A stretch of DNA of 64,000 nt from Haemophilus parainfluenzae (lineage in GTDB: Bacteria; Pseudomonadota; Gammaproteobacteria; Enterobacterales; Pasteurellaceae), in contig NZ_CP127167.1 in NCBI RefSeq assembly GCF_036288925.1, positions 1,178,001 to 1,242,000 of the forward strand, in the 5' to 3' direction. The position numbers and the translations under genes are program-made. Of the stretch, positions 25,914 to 37,995 are shown one piece after another (the stretch's first letter is position 1; each line of letters opens with the position of its first letter). The notes beneath the pieces were generated by a model. That model did not search any database and was not told where the DNA came from. It worked only from the letters and a program-made list of their open reading frames with translations.

Positions 25914-25922
25914 AAAAACAGA

Positions 25923-27293
25923 ATGATTAAACTTACTACCCAACAGCTTGCCCAAATATTCAATGCCAAACTGATTGGTGATGGGCAGGCCGTTGTTGAA
26001 AATATCAATACTGATACGCGCAAAGCGGTATCTAACTCGCTTTTCTTTGCGTTAAAAGGTGAGCATTTTGATGCCCATCAATACTTAGATAAAGCCGTTG
26101 AGCAAGGTGCAACAGCCTTAGTTGTGCAACAAGCCAATACTGAAATAGTAACGCCTCAATTAGTTGTTGCAGATACGCGTTTAGCGCTTGGTCAATTAGC
26201 AAAATGGTTACGTGAAAAAATTAATCCTCGTACCGTAGCGATGACGGGTTCATCAGGTAAAACCACGGTGAAAGAGATGACAGCATCCATTTTGCAACAA
26301 ACGGCAGGTAATGCAGAAGCAGTGCTATTCACTAATGGTAATTTCAACAACGATATTGGGGTACCACTCACATTATTACGCTTAACCGAACAACATAAAT
26401 TTGCCGTTATTGAATTAGGTGCAAATCATCAAGGTGAAATTGATTACACGACGCATCTTGCTCAGCCAGAAGCAGCACTAGTGAATAACGTGGCAGCTGC
26501 ACATTTAGAGGGTTTTGGTTCCATTGAAGGTGTAGCACGTGCAAAAGGTGAAATCTACCGCGGTTTAACTCAAAATGGCGTGGCGATTATTAACAGCGAA
26601 CATAATTATATTGAATTATGGCAAAAAGAAATTGGTTCCCATGCTATTCAATATTTCAATGGGCGTGATTACAAAGCTGAAAATGTCAAACATGCACCTA
26701 ATGGCTCGATGTTTACGTTAGTTTCGCCAAAAGGTAGTATTGAAATTAATTTGCCTTATTTAGGTGAGCATAATGTAAAAAATGCCTTGGCTGCGACCGC
26801 ACTTGCTATGAATGTGGGCGCGAGTCTTGCTGATGTAAAAGCAGGTCTTGAACATCGCTCTCAAGTAAAAGGACGCTTATTCCCGATTCAAGTGAATGAA
26901 AATCTACTTTTATTAGATGATACTTACAATGCGAATGTTGATTCTTTACAAGCTGCGATTGATGTTTTAAAAGGTTATGATGCTTTCCGTATTCTACTTG
27001 TGGGCGATATGAAAGAATTAGGCGAGGATAGCCTAAAATGTCATCAACAAGTGGGCGAACATGCAAAACAAGCTAAATTAGATTTAGTGCTTTCTTACGG
27101 AATAGAAAGTGCGGTCATTTCTGAAGCTGTTTTTGGAAAACATTTTAAAGATAAAGCTGAATTGAAAGCTTATGCGTTAGATATTATTAAACAGAAATTA
27201 CAAGAAAACCAAAAAGTCGTCGTATTAGCGAAAGGCTCGCGCTCAATGAAAATGGAAGAGACGATTTATTCATTAAAGGATAGCTTATGTTAG
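25923..27293 (+). CDS. murF: UDP-MurNAc-tripeptide D-Ala-D-Ala ligase
   Basis: Adds D-Ala-D-Ala to complete the pentapeptide precursor. The 456 residues include the P-loop [40 protein letters not shown], and [15 protein letters not shown] lie in it twice, encoding ATALAM and ESAVIS. The stop overlaps the mraY start by 7 bp. Confidence 0.97.
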   Translation: MIKLTTQQLAQIFNAKLIGDGQAVVENINTDTRKAVSNSLFFALKGEHFDAHQYLDKAVEQGATALVVQQANTEIVTPQLVVADTRLALGQLAKWLREKINPRTVAMTGSSGKTTVKEMTASILQQTAGNAEAVLFTNGNFNNDIGVPLTLLRLTEQHKFAVIELGANHQGEIDYTTHLAQPEAALVNNVAAAHLEGFGSIEGVARAKGEIYRGLTQNGVAIINSEHNYIELWQKEIGSHAIQYFNGRDYKAENVKHAPNGSMFTLVSPKGSIEINLPYLGEHNVKNALAATALAMNVGASLADVKAGLEHRSQVKGRLFPIQVNENLLLLDDTYNANVDSLQAAIDVLKGYDAFRILLVGDMKELGEDSLKCHQQVGEHAKQAKLDLVLSYGIESAVISEAVFGKHFKDKAELKAYALDIIKQKLQENQKVVVLAKGSRSMKMEETIYSLKDSLC

Positions 27294-28369
27294 TTTGGCT
27301 TGCTGAATACTTAGTTCACTATGAAACGGCATTCAATGCCATTTCCTATATTACCGTACGTGCGATTTTGGCATTATTGACCGCACTTTTCATTTCTTTA
27401 TGGATTGGTCCGAAAGTGATCAAACGCCTTCAAATTTTAAAATTTGGCCAAGAAGTGCGTAATGATGGTCCTGAAAGTCATTTTGCGAAAAAAGGTACAC
27501 CAACCATGGGCGGTGTGATGATTTTATTCTCCATCGGCGTAAGTACGTTATTATGGGCCAACTTAACGAATCCTTATGTTTGGATTTGTTTATTTGTGCT
27601 ATTTGGCTATGGTGCAATTGGCTTTGTGGATGATTTCCGTAAAATCACGCGTAAAAATACCGATGGTTTAATTGCGCGTTGGAAATATTTCTGGATGTCA
27701 GTCGTCGCATTAGTGGCGATCATTTGGTTGTATTGGTTAGGTCATGATACAGATGCAACTCGTTTAGTGATTCCATTCTTCAAAGATATCATGCCACAAT
27801 TAGGCCTATTCTATATTGTGTTGTCTTACTTTGTAATTGTGGGTACAGGTAATGCGGTAAACTTGACCGACGGTTTAGATGGTCTTGCCATCATGCCAAC
27901 AGCATTAGTGGCTGGTGCATTTGCTTTGATTGCATGGGCGACCGGTAACGTTAATTTTGCAGAATACTTACATATTCCTTACATCAAATATAGTTCAGAA
28001 GTCGTGGTATTCTGTACTGCAATCGTAGGGGCAGGCTTAGGATTCTTATGGTTTAACACTTATCCGGCTCAAGTCTTTATGGGCGATGTGGGGTCTCTAG
28101 CACTTGGTGGCGCACTTGGTGTTGTTGCCATCCTTGTTCGCCAAGAATTCTTATTAGTGATTATGGGCGGGGTATTTGTTGTTGAAGCCTTGTCTGTGAT
28201 TTTGCAAGTGGGTTCTTACAAATTAAGAAAACAACGTATTTTCAGAATGGCACCAATTCATCACCACTTTGAATTGAAAGGTTGGCCAGAACCAAGAGTG
28301 ATTATTCGGTTTTGGATTATATCCTTGATGTTAGTGTTGATGGGGCTTGTAACGCTCAAACTAAGATAA
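27287..28369 (+). CDS. mraY: Phospho-MurNAc-pentapeptide translocase
   Basis: Polytopic inner-membrane enzyme that makes lipid I by moving phospho-MurNAc-pentapeptide to undecaprenyl phosphate. The 360 residues have about ten membrane helices; the Mg-binding acidic residues are seen in [18 protein letters not shown] and [11 protein letters not shown], and the HHHFELKGW motif near the C-terminus. Full family length. Confidence 0.97.
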   Translation: MLVWLAEYLVHYETAFNAISYITVRAILALLTALFISLWIGPKVIKRLQILKFGQEVRNDGPESHFAKKGTPTMGGVMILFSIGVSTLLWANLTNPYVWICLFVLFGYGAIGFVDDFRKITRKNTDGLIARWKYFWMSVVALVAIIWLYWLGHDTDATRLVIPFFKDIMPQLGLFYIVLSYFVIVGTGNAVNLTDGLDGLAIMPTALVAGAFALIAWATGNVNFAEYLHIPYIKYSSEVVVFCTAIVGAGLGFLWFNTYPAQVFMGDVGSLALGGALGVVAILVRQEFLLVIMGGVFVVEALSVILQVGSYKLRKQRIFRMAPIHHHFELKGWPEPRVIIRFWIISLMLVLMGLVTLKLR

Positions 28370-28374
28370 TTTTT

Positions 28375-28399
28375 GTAGGGTGCACTTGTTGCACCCTGC
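28375..28399 (+). repeat. Inverted repeat between mraY and murD
   Basis: AGGGTGCA and TGCACCCT arms around CTTGT form a perfect 8-bp stem in the only sizeable gap of the mur part of the operon. No T run follows, so termination is unlikely; an RNA processing or stability role is possible. Confidence 0.6.
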
Positions 28400-28431
28400 G
28401 TGATCCCAGAATACTAGAGAAGAAAAACAAC

Positions 28432-29745
28432 ATGACAACTCTATATCAAAATAAAACTATCACCATCATAGGCCTCGGAAAAACAGGCCTTTCTTGCGTT
28501 GAATATCTTCAATCTCAACAAGCTAATATCCGTGTGATTGATACACGTCAACATCCAGCAGGAGCAGAGCAATTACCTAAAAATGTTCCTTTACACACAG
28601 GTAGTCTAAATCAACAATGGTTACTTGAAAGCGATATTATTGTCATTAGCCCAGGACTCGCGGTAAAAACACCTGAAATTCAGACCGCACTTTCAGCTGG
28701 CGTGGAAGTAATAGGAGATATCGAATTATTCTGCCGAGCAGCAACGAAGCCAATTGTAGGAATTACTGGTTCTAACGGTAAAAGCACCGTGACAACATTG
28801 GTCTATGAAATGGCGAAAGCGGCCGGAATAAAAGTGGGAATGGGTGGAAACATTGGCATTCCTGCGTTGTCATTATTAAATGAAGATTGTGATCTTTATG
28901 TCTTAGAACTTTCCAGTTTCCAACTTGAAACCACTTATAGTTTGAAAGCGGCTGCAGCGACAGTGCTTAATGTGACTGAAGATCACATGGATCGCTATGT
29001 TGATTTAGAAGATTATCGCCAAGCCAAATTGCGTATTTACCACAATGCGGAAACAGCAGTAGTGAATTTAGAAGATAAACTCACGTTTGGCGAAGGTGAA
29101 AATCAAGCTAAGAAGGTGGTGTCTTTTGCTGAAAATCAAGCGGATTACTGGCTAAAAACCGAAAACGGTAAACAGTACTTAATGGCGAAAGAGGAAGTCA
29201 TTTTACCTTGTGATGAAGCGACCTTAGTTGGCCGTCATAATTACATGAATATTTTAGCGGCGACAGCGTTAGCACAAGCAGTAGGTATAAATTTAGAGGC
29301 AATTCGTACCGCACTTCGTCAATTTAAAGGCTTAGATCATCGTTTCCAATTAGCCCATCAAGCGAATGGTGTTCGTTGGATTAATGATTCTAAAGCCACT
29401 AATGTAGGTAGCACCGTTGCAGCATTGGCAGGGTTATATGTTGAGGGAACATTACACCTTTTATTAGGTGGTGATGGTAAAGGTGCAGATTTTTCTGAAC
29501 TCGCTGATTTAATCAACCAACCTTATATTTCAACCTATTGCTTTGGTCGTGATGGCAAACAACTCGCTGCACTTTCAAGTCAAAGTCATTTGTTTGAAAC
29601 TATGGAACAAGCTATTTCATTTTTACGTCCACATTTAAAAGCAGGCGATATGGTGTTATTATCTCCTGCTTGTGCAAGTTTGGATCAATTTGCCTCTTTT
29701 GAAAAACGCGGCGAAGAGTTTACTCGTTTAGCAAAATTAGCTTAA
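28432..29745 (+). CDS. murD: UDP-MurNAc-L-Ala D-glutamate ligase
   Basis: Adds D-Glu to UDP-MurNAc-L-Ala. ATG 28432 ([21 protein letters not shown]) gives 437 residues, the family length. An open frame extends upstream into mraY but is a chance extension. Motifs: [54 protein letters not shown] and [11 protein letters not shown]. Confidence 0.96.
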   Translation: MTTLYQNKTITIIGLGKTGLSCVEYLQSQQANIRVIDTRQHPAGAEQLPKNVPLHTGSLNQQWLLESDIIVISPGLAVKTPEIQTALSAGVEVIGDIELFCRAATKPIVGITGSNGKSTVTTLVYEMAKAAGIKVGMGGNIGIPALSLLNEDCDLYVLELSSFQLETTYSLKAAAATVLNVTEDHMDRYVDLEDYRQAKLRIYHNAETAVVNLEDKLTFGEGENQAKKVVSFAENQADYWLKTENGKQYLMAKEEVILPCDEATLVGRHNYMNILAATALAQAVGINLEAIRTALRQFKGLDHRFQLAHQANGVRWINDSKATNVGSTVAALAGLYVEGTLHLLLGGDGKGADFSELADLINQPYISTYCFGRDGKQLAALSSQSHLFETMEQAISFLRPHLKAGDMVLLSPACASLDQFASFEKRGEEFTRLAKLA

Positions 29746-29760
29746 AGAATTAGGGCAGTA

Positions 29761-30945
29761 ATGGAATTTATCAATAAAATTAAACAAAATTATGAACAAT
29801 GGGCGAGAGTGACGCCACAAGGGTTACTTTACGATCGCGCATTGTTTTGGCTTTTTGTCGTGCTATTGCTGATTGGTTTAGTCGCGGTAACTTCTGCTTC
29901 AATGCCTTACAGTGCACGCGTATTTAATGATACATTCTATTTTGCTAAACGTGATGCCGTTTATGTCTTACTTTCTTTAGCAACTTGCTATTTAACGCTC
30001 CAAATTTCTTCTTCTCAATGGGAAAAGTGGCACGCTAAAATTTTCTTATTAGCCATTGTTTTATTAATACTGGTTCTCGGTATCGGGACTTCTGTTAATG
30101 GTGCAAAACGTTGGATTTCTTTAGGGATTTTAAATTTCCAGCCTGCGGAATTTGCGAAGTTAGCTTTAACCTGTTTTCTCGCGAGCTATTTTACGCGTCG
30201 TTATGATGAAGTTCGAGGTAAAAAATTCAGTGCAGCTAAGCCTTTCATTGTGATGGGAGTATTAGGGGTATTCTTACTCGCTCAGCCTGACTTAGGGAGT
30301 ACCGTTGTACTGTTTATTATTACTTTCGGTATGCTTTTTATTGTCGGTGCAAATTTTTGGCAATTTATTTTGCTAATTGGTACAGGCATACTTCTCTTTG
30401 TTTGGTTGGTCCTTTCAGCCTCTTATCGTTTAAAACGGTTTACCGGTTTCTTAGAACCGTTTAAAGATCCTTATGGAACAGGATTTCAGCTGACTAACTC
30501 TTTGATGGCGTTTGGTCGTGGTGAAATTAGTGGGGAAGGACTGGGTAACTCCATTCAAAAACTTGATTATCTTCCTGAAGCTCATACTGACTTTATCATG
30601 GCGATTATTGGTGAAGAGTTTGGTTTTATTGGTATTTTGGTGGTGGTGATTCTCTTAGGTTTATTGATTTTTCGTGCAATGAAAATTGGACGTGAGTCAC
30701 TTATGTTAGAACAACGTTTCCGAGGTTTTTTTGCTTTAGGTATTAGCTTCTGGATTTTCTTCCAAGGTTTCGTCAATCTGGGCATGGCCTTAGGGATGTT
30801 ACCGACAAAAGGTTTAACTTTCCCATTAGTGAGTTACGGTGGTTCAAGTATCATTATTATGTCGGCAACAGTAGGAATTTTATTGCGTATTGACCATGAA
30901 AATAGATTACAACGTGGTGGTCAAGCTCGTCTGAGAGATGATTAG
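29761..30945 (+). CDS. ftsW: Peptidoglycan polymerase FtsW
   Basis: SEDS-family glycosyltransferase that works with FtsI at the septum. The 394 residues have about ten membrane helices, the [10 protein letters not shown] motif, the AQPDLGST segment with the catalytic-region Asp, and GEEFGF plus the [10 protein letters not shown] block near the end. AGGGCAG precedes the start. Confidence 0.96.
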   Translation: MEFINKIKQNYEQWARVTPQGLLYDRALFWLFVVLLLIGLVAVTSASMPYSARVFNDTFYFAKRDAVYVLLSLATCYLTLQISSSQWEKWHAKIFLLAIVLLILVLGIGTSVNGAKRWISLGILNFQPAEFAKLALTCFLASYFTRRYDEVRGKKFSAAKPFIVMGVLGVFLLAQPDLGSTVVLFIITFGMLFIVGANFWQFILLIGTGILLFVWLVLSASYRLKRFTGFLEPFKDPYGTGFQLTNSLMAFGRGEISGEGLGNSIQKLDYLPEAHTDFIMAIIGEEFGFIGILVVVILLGLLIFRAMKIGRESLMLEQRFRGFFALGISFWIFFQGFVNLGMALGMLPTKGLTFPLVSYGGSSIIIMSATVGILLRIDHENRLQRGGQARLRDD

Positions 30946-30953
30946 GGATATTT

Positions 30954-32006
30954 ATGAGTAAAAAATTATTAGTTATGGCAGGTGGTACTGGTGGACATGT
31001 TTTCCCCGCCATCGCTGTTGCTCAAACCTTACAAAAAGAAGGTTGGGAAATTTGCTGGTTAGGTACAAAAGATCGCATGGAAGCACAGCTTGTACCAAAA
31101 CATGGCATTCCTATTCGTTTTATTCAAATTTCAGGGTTGCGTGGTAAAGGCATTAAAGCATTACTAGGCGCACCTTTTGCTATTTTTAGAGCAGTATTGC
31201 AAGCTCGTAAAATTATTCAAGAATATCAACCTAATGCTGTATTAGGCATGGGTGGTTATGTGTCCGGCCCAGGTGGTATTGCTGCAAAACTTTGCGGTGT
31301 GCCAGTTATTTTACATGAACAAAATGCGGTGGCAGGTTTAACTAATGAATGGTTAGCAAAAATTGCGACACGTGTGTTGCAAGCTTTCCCAACGGCATTC
31401 AAAGATGCTGAAGTTGTAGGAAACCCAGTTCGCCAAGATTTATTTGAAATGCCATCACCACAAGCACGTTTTTCAGAAAGAAGCGGAAAATTGAGAGTAC
31501 TTGTCGTGGGGGGAAGCCAAGGGGCTCGCGTACTCAATCAAACAATTCCACAAGTAGTAGCGCGTTTGGCAGATAAACTAGAAGTGCGTCATCAAGTGGG
31601 GAAAGGTTCTGTTGAAAGTGTGACTGCACTTTATGGTGAACATGCAAATTCGGTCAAAATTACAGAATTTATTGATGATATGGCAGAAGCCTACGCTTGG
31701 GCTGATGTGGTGATTTGTCGCTCTGGAGCTTTAACGGTATGTGAATTAGCAGCAGTGGGGACACCAGCAATTTTTGTACCATTCCAGCATAAAGATCAAC
31801 AACAATATTTAAATGCGAAATATCTTGCCGATGTAGGTGCAGCAAAAATTATTCAGCAAAATGAATTAAATGCGGATGTGTTAGTCGATTTCTTAGAAAA
31901 AACAGATCGTGAAACTTTGCTAGCGATGGCGATTAAGGCAAAAGAAATGTCGGCCCCATTGGCAGCTAAACGTGTAGCTGATGTTATTGTAGAAAACGCG
32001 AAATAA
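30954..32006 (+). CDS. murG: Lipid II synthase MurG
   Basis: Transfers GlcNAc from UDP-GlcNAc to lipid I. The 350 residues include the glycine loop [73 protein letters not shown] and [13 protein letters not shown], matching GT28 family MurG throughout. Peripheral on the inner membrane. Confidence 0.97.
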   Translation: MSKKLLVMAGGTGGHVFPAIAVAQTLQKEGWEICWLGTKDRMEAQLVPKHGIPIRFIQISGLRGKGIKALLGAPFAIFRAVLQARKIIQEYQPNAVLGMGGYVSGPGGIAAKLCGVPVILHEQNAVAGLTNEWLAKIATRVLQAFPTAFKDAEVVGNPVRQDLFEMPSPQARFSERSGKLRVLVVGGSQGARVLNQTIPQVVARLADKLEVRHQVGKGSVESVTALYGEHANSVKITEFIDDMAEAYAWADVVICRSGALTVCELAAVGTPAIFVPFQHKDQQQYLNAKYLADVGAAKIIQQNELNADVLVDFLEKTDRETLLAMAIKAKEMSAPLAAKRVADVIVENAK

Positions 32007-32078
32007 GAACAGAGAGGTTGAGAGGGTGGTAATAAACTCGCAACCTAAAAGTGCGGCTAAAAATAAAGGTGAAATAAT

Positions 32079-33506
32079 ATGAAACATATTTCGGACGAAA
32101 TTAGAAAGATTATCCCTGAGATGCGTCGGGTTCAACAAATTCATTTCATTGGTATCGGCGGCGCCGGTATGAGTGGGATTGCCGAAATTTTATTAAATGA
32201 AGGTTATGATATCTCTGGTTCGGATATTGCAGATGGTGTTGTGACTCAGCGTCTTGCTCAAGCTGGCGCAAAAATTTTCATTGGTCACCAAGCGGAAAAT
32301 GTGCAAGGGGCAAGTGTCGTTGTTGTATCAAGCGCGATCCATGAAGATAATCCAGAATTAATTGCCGCTAAACAAAATCGTATTCCCGTGATTCAACGAG
32401 CACAAATGTTGGCTGAAATTATGCGTTTCCGTCATGGTATTGCAGTAGCGGGTACTCACGGTAAAACCACAACTACAGCCATGATTTCGATGATTTATAC
32501 TCAAGCGAAACTGGATCCAACTTTCGTTAATGGTGGTTTGGTTAAATCAGCAGGTAAAAATGCGCATTTAGGCGCAAGCCGTTATTTAATCGCAGAAGCA
32601 GATGAAAGTGATGCGTCTTTCTTACACTTGCAGCCGATGGTTTCTGTGGTGACCAATATTGAACCGGATCATATGGATACGTACGGTGGTGATTTTGAGA
32701 AGATGAAAGCCACTTACGTGAAGTTCTTACATAACTTACCGTTCTACGGTTTAGCGGTGATGTGCGCAGATGATGCAGTATTAATGGAACTTGTTCCTCA
32801 AGTTGGACGTCAAGTATTAACGTATGGTTTCAGTGAACACGCTGACTATCGTATCGAAGATTATGAACAAACGGGTTTCCAAGGTCATTACACCGTAGTT
32901 TGCCCAAGTGGTGAACTCATCAATGTATTATTGAATGTGCCAGGTAAACACAATGCGTTAAATGCGACGGCAGCACTTGCAGTCGCAAAAGAAGAAGGTA
33001 TTGGCAATGAAGCAATTTTAGAAGCGCTTGCTGATTTCCAAGGTGCGGGAAGACGTTTTGACCAATTAGGTGAGTTTATCCGTCCAAATGGTAAAGTACG
33101 CTTAGTGGATGATTATGGCCATCACCCAACAGAAGTTGATGTAACAATTAAAGCGGCTCGTGAAGGCTGGGGAGATAAACGTATTGTGATGATTTTCCAG
33201 CCTCACCGTTATTCACGTACTCGAGATTTATTTGATGAGTTTGTGCAAGTATTATCTCAAGTGGATGCATTGATTATGTTAGACGTGTACGCAGCAGGCG
33301 AAACACCAATTGTTGGAGCTGACAGCAAAGCACTTTGCCGTTCCATTCGTAATCTAGGGAAAGTCGATCCGATCTTAGTTTCTGATACAGAGCAACTTGG
33401 CAATGTATTAGATCAAATTATTCAAGATGGTGATTTAATTCTAGCCCAAGGTGCGGGAAGTGTAAGTAAAATCTCCCGAGGGTTAGCTGAGTCTTGGAAA
33501 GCATAA
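32079..33506 (+). CDS. murC: UDP-MurNAc L-alanine ligase
   Basis: First amino-acid ligase of the stem peptide. The 475 residues contain [17 protein letters not shown], the P-loop [22 protein letters not shown], and [10 protein letters not shown]. The 72-bp gap after murG holds a USS-like sequence. Confidence 0.97.
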   Translation: MKHISDEIRKIIPEMRRVQQIHFIGIGGAGMSGIAEILLNEGYDISGSDIADGVVTQRLAQAGAKIFIGHQAENVQGASVVVVSSAIHEDNPELIAAKQNRIPVIQRAQMLAEIMRFRHGIAVAGTHGKTTTTAMISMIYTQAKLDPTFVNGGLVKSAGKNAHLGASRYLIAEADESDASFLHLQPMVSVVTNIEPDHMDTYGGDFEKMKATYVKFLHNLPFYGLAVMCADDAVLMELVPQVGRQVLTYGFSEHADYRIEDYEQTGFQGHYTVVCPSGELINVLLNVPGKHNALNATAALAVAKEEGIGNEAILEALADFQGAGRRFDQLGEFIRPNGKVRLVDDYGHHPTEVDVTIKAAREGWGDKRIVMIFQPHRYSRTRDLFDEFVQVLSQVDALIMLDVYAAGETPIVGADSKALCRSIRNLGKVDPILVSDTEQLGNVLDQIIQDGDLILAQGAGSVSKISRGLAESWKA

Positions 33507-33563
33507 AAAATATTTGTTAAATTTCCAAGTATTGCAATTAGTGATAATAAAATAGGATAAAAA

Positions 33564-34484
33564 ATGAATTTAAAACAAGAAAAAATTGCGGTGTTATTTG
33601 GTGGCACATCAGCTGAACGTGAGGTTTCGCTTAATTCAGGTGCAGCCGTGTTAAATGCCTTAGTAAGCCAAGGTTATAATGCTCATGGTATTGATCCTAA
33701 AGAATATAATGTTGCGAATTTAAAAGCAGATGGTTTTGATCGCGTCTTTAACATTCTACATGGTCGCGGTGGTGAAGATGGCACTATGCAAGGTTTATTG
33801 GAACAAATCGGTTTGCCTTACACGGGTTGTGGCGTGATGGCTTCTGCGTTAACCATGGATAAAATGCGTACTAAAATGTTATGGAAAGCTTTTGGTTTAC
33901 CTGTCGCGGATATGGAGATCGTGACGAAAGAAAATGCTCACGAACTAAACCCAGAAGTAGTGGTCAAAAAGCTAGGTTTACCTTTGATGGTTAAGCCATC
34001 TCTTGAAGGTTCAAGTGTGGGTTTGACAAAAGTAAAAGCAGTAGAAGAATTAAAAAGTGCGGTCGATTATGCGCTTAAATTTGATAACACCATTTTGATT
34101 GAAGAATGGTTAGCAGGGGATGAATTAACGGTGCCTGTTTTAGGTGGCAAAGTATTGCCTGCTGTTCGCATTGTGCCAGAAGGTGAGTTTTATGATTATG
34201 ATGCGAAATATATTTCCGATAATACCCAATATTTTTGTCCAGCAGGACTTCCTACGGAACGTGAACAAGAGCTATCGAAATTAGTGAAACGAGCCTATGA
34301 TGTGGTGGGTTGTCGAGGTTGGAGCCGTATTGATGTCATGACGGATGCTCAAGGTAATTTCCGTTTAGTGGAAGTAAACACTAACCCAGGAATGACAAGT
34401 CACAGTTTATTCCCTAAATCTGCGTCAACAGTCGGTATTTCATTTGAACAACTCGTCGTGAAAATTTTGGAGTTGAGTGCGTAA
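33564..34484 (+). CDS. ddlB: D-alanine--D-alanine ligase B
   Basis: ATP-grasp enzyme making D-Ala-D-Ala. The 306 residues show [64 protein letters not shown] and [18 protein letters not shown] encodes KSAVDY. The stop overlaps the ftsQ start (TAATG). Confidence 0.96.
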   Translation: MNLKQEKIAVLFGGTSAEREVSLNSGAAVLNALVSQGYNAHGIDPKEYNVANLKADGFDRVFNILHGRGGEDGTMQGLLEQIGLPYTGCGVMASALTMDKMRTKMLWKAFGLPVADMEIVTKENAHELNPEVVVKKLGLPLMVKPSLEGSSVGLTKVKAVEELKSAVDYALKFDNTILIEEWLAGDELTVPVLGGKVLPAVRIVPEGEFYDYDAKYISDNTQYFCPAGLPTEREQELSKLVKRAYDVVGCRGWSRIDVMTDAQGNFRLVEVNTNPGMTSHSLFPKSASTVGISFEQLVVKILELSA

Positions 34485-35269
34485 TGAATGTAATCAAGCG
34501 CAAAAATACATCACCAATAAAATTGGGACGTTCATCTAACGGAGAGAGGAAATTCCGTTTTATGTTTCAGATTAAACTTGTGCTGGTGTTACTTTGTGCG
34601 GGGCTAGGTTATTTCGTTTATTCAAATTGGCAAAGTTGGCTTGAAAGCTTAGACGGTGATAGAAAAATTACAGCTTATGCATTGGTTGGACAAAATGAGT
34701 TTACCACTTATCCTGATGTGCAAGATGTGCTGCTAAAAATGGGTGAGCTTAAAGGCTTTTGGGCGCAAGACGTGAAGCAAATTCGGGAGCAACTTGAAAC
34801 GATCCCTTGGGTAAAAGGTGCTGTCGTTCGAAAAGTTTGGCCAAACCGTTTAAGTATTTGGTTATCTGAATATCAACCAGTTGCAATTTGGAATAAGACG
34901 GAATTTGTTACGAAAGATGGCATAGTTTTCCAATTGCCCATGGATAAGTTAAAAGAAAAAACCTTCCCGTATTTAGGAGGACCAGATTACCAAAATCTAA
35001 AAGTGTTAGAAGCTTGGGGGCAAATTTATGCTGATTTTAAGGCCAAAAATTTAATGGTCAAGGGAGTCACGATTGACGAGCGCGGTGCATGGCAAGTTAC
35101 GTTAGATAACGATATAATACTAAAACTTGGGCGGGGTGATTGGAAGCCTAAGTTGGATCGGTTTGTAACGATTTTTCCACAAATTGAAGTTCCAGAAGGA
35201 AAGCGCATTAATTATGTGGATTTGCGTTATGCGTCTTTATCTGCAGCGGTCGGATTAATAGATAAATAA
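34484..35269 (+). CDS. ftsQ: Cell division protein FtsQ
   Basis: Bitopic divisome scaffold of 261 residues. A cytoplasmic basic tail, one membrane helix (about 28-47, KLVLVLLCAGLGYFVYSNW), a POTRA domain (ITAYALVGQNEFTTYPDVQD and ETIPWVKGAVVRKVWPNRLSIWL) and the C-terminal beta domain ending in YVDLRYASLSAAVGL. Confidence 0.94.
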   Translation: MNVIKRKNTSPIKLGRSSNGERKFRFMFQIKLVLVLLCAGLGYFVYSNWQSWLESLDGDRKITAYALVGQNEFTTYPDVQDVLLKMGELKGFWAQDVKQIREQLETIPWVKGAVVRKVWPNRLSIWLSEYQPVAIWNKTEFVTKDGIVFQLPMDKLKEKTFPYLGGPDYQNLKVLEAWGQIYADFKAKNLMVKGVTIDERGAWQVTLDNDIILKLGRGDWKPKLDRFVTIFPQIEVPEGKRINYVDLRYASLSAAVGLIDK

Positions 35270-35296
35270 GAATAATTTATTGGGTGTAATGAGAAA

Positions 35297-36571
35297 ATGA
35301 CAAAAGAATTGGAACCGAAAGTAATTGTAGGCCTTGAAGTAGGGACATCAAAAGTGGTTGCTGTTGTCGGGGAAGTACTTCCTGATGGCGTTGTGAATGT
35401 TCTTGGGGTCGGCAGTTGTCCTTCCAAAGGAATTGATCGCGGAAGCATTACTGATTTAGATGCCGTAGTTAATTCTATTCAACGAGCAATTGAAGCCGCC
35501 GAGTCAATGGCGGATTGTCAGATAATGAGTGTTACACTAGCTATTACAGGTGAACATATTCAAAGCTTAAATGAAAGTGGTTTTGTTGCTATTTCTGAAA
35601 ATGAAGTCACCCAGGATCAGATCGATGATGCTTTACATACTGCAAGTTCGGTGAAATTATCAGAAGGTCTTTCTTTATTACATATTATTCCACAAGAATA
35701 TGCAGTAGATAAACAGATTAATATAAAAAATCCATTAGGCTTGCGAGGCGTTCGTTTAAAAGCAAATGTACATTTAATTGCTTGTCATCAAGATTGGCAA
35801 AATAATTTGAAAAAAGCGGTTGAGCGTTGTGGGTTACAAGTGGATAAAGTTGTATTTTCAGGCTTTGCCGCTACTCATTCTGTTTTGACAGAGGATGAAA
35901 AAGATCTCGGCGTTTGTCTTGTCGATTTTGGTGCGGGCACAATGAATATGATGGTTTATACCAGTGGTTCGTTACGTTTTAGTAAAGTGATTCCATATGC
36001 TGGCAATATTGTGACCAATGATATAGCTCACGCTTGTACGATTTCTCGGGTGGAAGCAGAGCGCATAAAAGTGAATTATGCCAGCGCTTTGTATCCAGCG
36101 CGTTTACACGGTGATAAGAAAATTGAAGTGGCGAGTATTGGAGGAAGAGCGCCGCGTGCTTTAACCAAGAGTGATTTATCTTTAATTACTTCAGCAAGAT
36201 ATATTGAATTACTCGGAGTGGTTAAAGATGAATTAGATAAACTTAAAGCAGAATTAGAAACTAGACATATTAAATTTGAACTTATCGCAGGTATAGTGAT
36301 TACAGGTGGTGGCGCACAGATGGAAGATCTGAAAAGTTGTGCCGCAAGCGTTTTTGGTTGCCAAGTGCGTATCGGCAGTCCGCTAAATATTACTGGATTA
36401 ACTGATTATGTCAATCGTCCACAATATTCTACTGTTGTAGGCTTATTACAATATCATCATCAAAATAGTGATAATGATCCGATCGATAATGATTATTCCG
36501 ATGAATCGATTGGTACAAAATTTTGGAAATTGCTCAAAAATATTTTTAATAAAGTGAAGTCAGAATTTTGA
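35297..36571 (+). CDS. ftsA: Cell division protein FtsA
   Basis: Actin-like ATPase that tethers FtsZ to the membrane and recruits divisome proteins. The 424 residues contain [17 protein letters not shown] (phosphate 1), the 1C domain, [15 protein letters not shown] (phosphate 2), [12 protein letters not shown], and a C-terminal amphipathic helix ([17 protein letters not shown]) that inserts in the membrane. Confidence 0.96.
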   Translation: MTKELEPKVIVGLEVGTSKVVAVVGEVLPDGVVNVLGVGSCPSKGIDRGSITDLDAVVNSIQRAIEAAESMADCQIMSVTLAITGEHIQSLNESGFVAISENEVTQDQIDDALHTASSVKLSEGLSLLHIIPQEYAVDKQINIKNPLGLRGVRLKANVHLIACHQDWQNNLKKAVERCGLQVDKVVFSGFAATHSVLTEDEKDLGVCLVDFGAGTMNMMVYTSGSLRFSKVIPYAGNIVTNDIAHACTISRVEAERIKVNYASALYPARLHGDKKIEVASIGGRAPRALTKSDLSLITSARYIELLGVVKDELDKLKAELETRHIKFELIAGIVITGGGAQMEDLKSCAASVFGCQVRIGSPLNITGLTDYVNRPQYSTVVGLLQYHHQNSDNDPIDNDYSDESIGTKFWKLLKNIFNKVKSEF

Positions 36572-36656
36572 AAAATTTAGATTTTTAATTTAGAATAGAA
36601 ACAATTCAACTTTTTTAATGTGCTAGCAAAGTATTAGCAGTAACGGAGAACAGCAA

Positions 36657-37949
36657 ATGTTATACCCAGAGTATGGTGATTTTGAAGAGCAAACAGGAGC
36701 GCTGATAAAGGTTGTCGGTGTCGGTGGAGGCGGCGGTAACGCAGTTAACCACATGGTTGCTAATATGGTGCAACAAGAATTTAATGGTAATTTCTTGGGC
36801 GAGAATGCAATTGATAGTGATGAACACGGTAAGATCGTATTCTATGCGGTAAATACCGATGCACAAGCATTACGTAAAAGCCAGGTTCAACAAACTGTAC
36901 AAATCGGTGGGGCAACAACGAAAGGTCTTGGGGCGGGAGCGAATCCTAATATAGGTCGTAAGGCGGCTGAAGACGATCAAGAAGAAATCCGTAAAATGCT
37001 TGAAGGTGCAGACATGGTTTTCATCGCTGCAGGTATGGGAGGCGGAACGGGTACGGGAGCTGCACCTGTTGTCGCTAAAGTCGCAAAGGAATTAGGTATA
37101 TTAACTGTTGCTATCGTGACCAAACCATTTAACTTCGAAGGCAAAAAACGTATGCAATTTGCTGAGCTTGGTATCAAGGATCTTTCCCAATATGTGGATT
37201 CAATGATCATCATTCCTAATCAACAAATTCAAAAAGTTCTCCCGAAAAATGCAACGTTAATTGATGCTTTTGCTGCGGCTAATGATGTTTTACGTAATTC
37301 TGTTATGGGGATCTCCGATATGATCACCTCTCCTGGCTTAATTAACGTGGACTTTGCAGACGTAAGAACCGTTATGTCAGAGATGGGGCAGGCGATGATT
37401 GGTTTTGGCTCGGCTCAAAGTGAACCTGGTGCAGGTCGAGCAGAAGAAGCGGCACGTCTTGCGATCAAAAATGATTTACTAGAGAAAGTTGAGCTTTCTG
37501 ATGCTAAAGGTATACTTGTTAATATTACCGCTGGGATGGATCTTGGCTTTGATGAGTTTACCGTAGTAGGGAGCACTGTTGGTAGTTTTGCTTCAGATGA
37601 TGCGACTATCGTCGTTGGTACCAGCTTAGTCCCTGAAATGAGCAATGAAATCCGTGTAACTATCGTAGCAACAGGTTTAGGTGATGTAGTTGATGCAGAG
37701 CCGGTTGTAATTACTCGCCCTCAATCGGCAGTACAACAATCGGCAGCGCAAGAAACGATTCAACCAAAACCACCCGTTGGTTTACATGGCTTGGATGCAT
37801 TAAGACACAATCCTCAATCAGAGCCTGCACAGGAACAGAATTCTCAATACGGCAATTTGAATAAGCCGCTTGATCCAAGTCGTTTAGAACAGTTGAGAAA
37901 TAACCCTAATTTCTTTAATCCAGCATCATTTAATCGTGATGAGAAATAA
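36657..37949 (+). CDS. ftsZ: Cell division GTPase FtsZ
   Basis: Tubulin-like protein that forms the Z-ring. The 430 residues include [16 protein letters not shown], the tubulin signature [11 protein letters not shown], the [12 protein letters not shown]7 loop and [15 protein letters not shown]. Two departures from E. coli stand out: about 18 extra residues between NHMV and [11 protein letters not shown], and a C-terminus ending [15 protein letters not shown] in place of the DIPAFLRKQ-type peptide. From memory H. influenzae FtsZ shares both. The 85-bp gap from ftsA has no clear terminator. Confidence 0.97.
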   Translation: MLYPEYGDFEEQTGALIKVVGVGGGGGNAVNHMVANMVQQEFNGNFLGENAIDSDEHGKIVFYAVNTDAQALRKSQVQQTVQIGGATTKGLGAGANPNIGRKAAEDDQEEIRKMLEGADMVFIAAGMGGGTGTGAAPVVAKVAKELGILTVAIVTKPFNFEGKKRMQFAELGIKDLSQYVDSMIIIPNQQIQKVLPKNATLIDAFAAANDVLRNSVMGISDMITSPGLINVDFADVRTVMSEMGQAMIGFGSAQSEPGAGRAEEAARLAIKNDLLEKVELSDAKGILVNITAGMDLGFDEFTVVGSTVGSFASDDATIVVGTSLVPEMSNEIRVTIVATGLGDVVDAEPVVITRPQSAVQQSAAQETIQPKPPVGLHGLDALRHNPQSEPAQEQNSQYGNLNKPLDPSRLEQLRNNPNFFNPASFNRDEK

Positions 37950-37995
37950 ATAAGAATAGTACATAATCTTGTTGTGAAACAATAAGGTAAAAAAG

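Noticed and set aside
28282..28431. An N-terminal extension of MurD reaching back into mraY.
   Set aside because: The extension is out-of-frame mraY sequence; the ATG at 28432 matches the family start.
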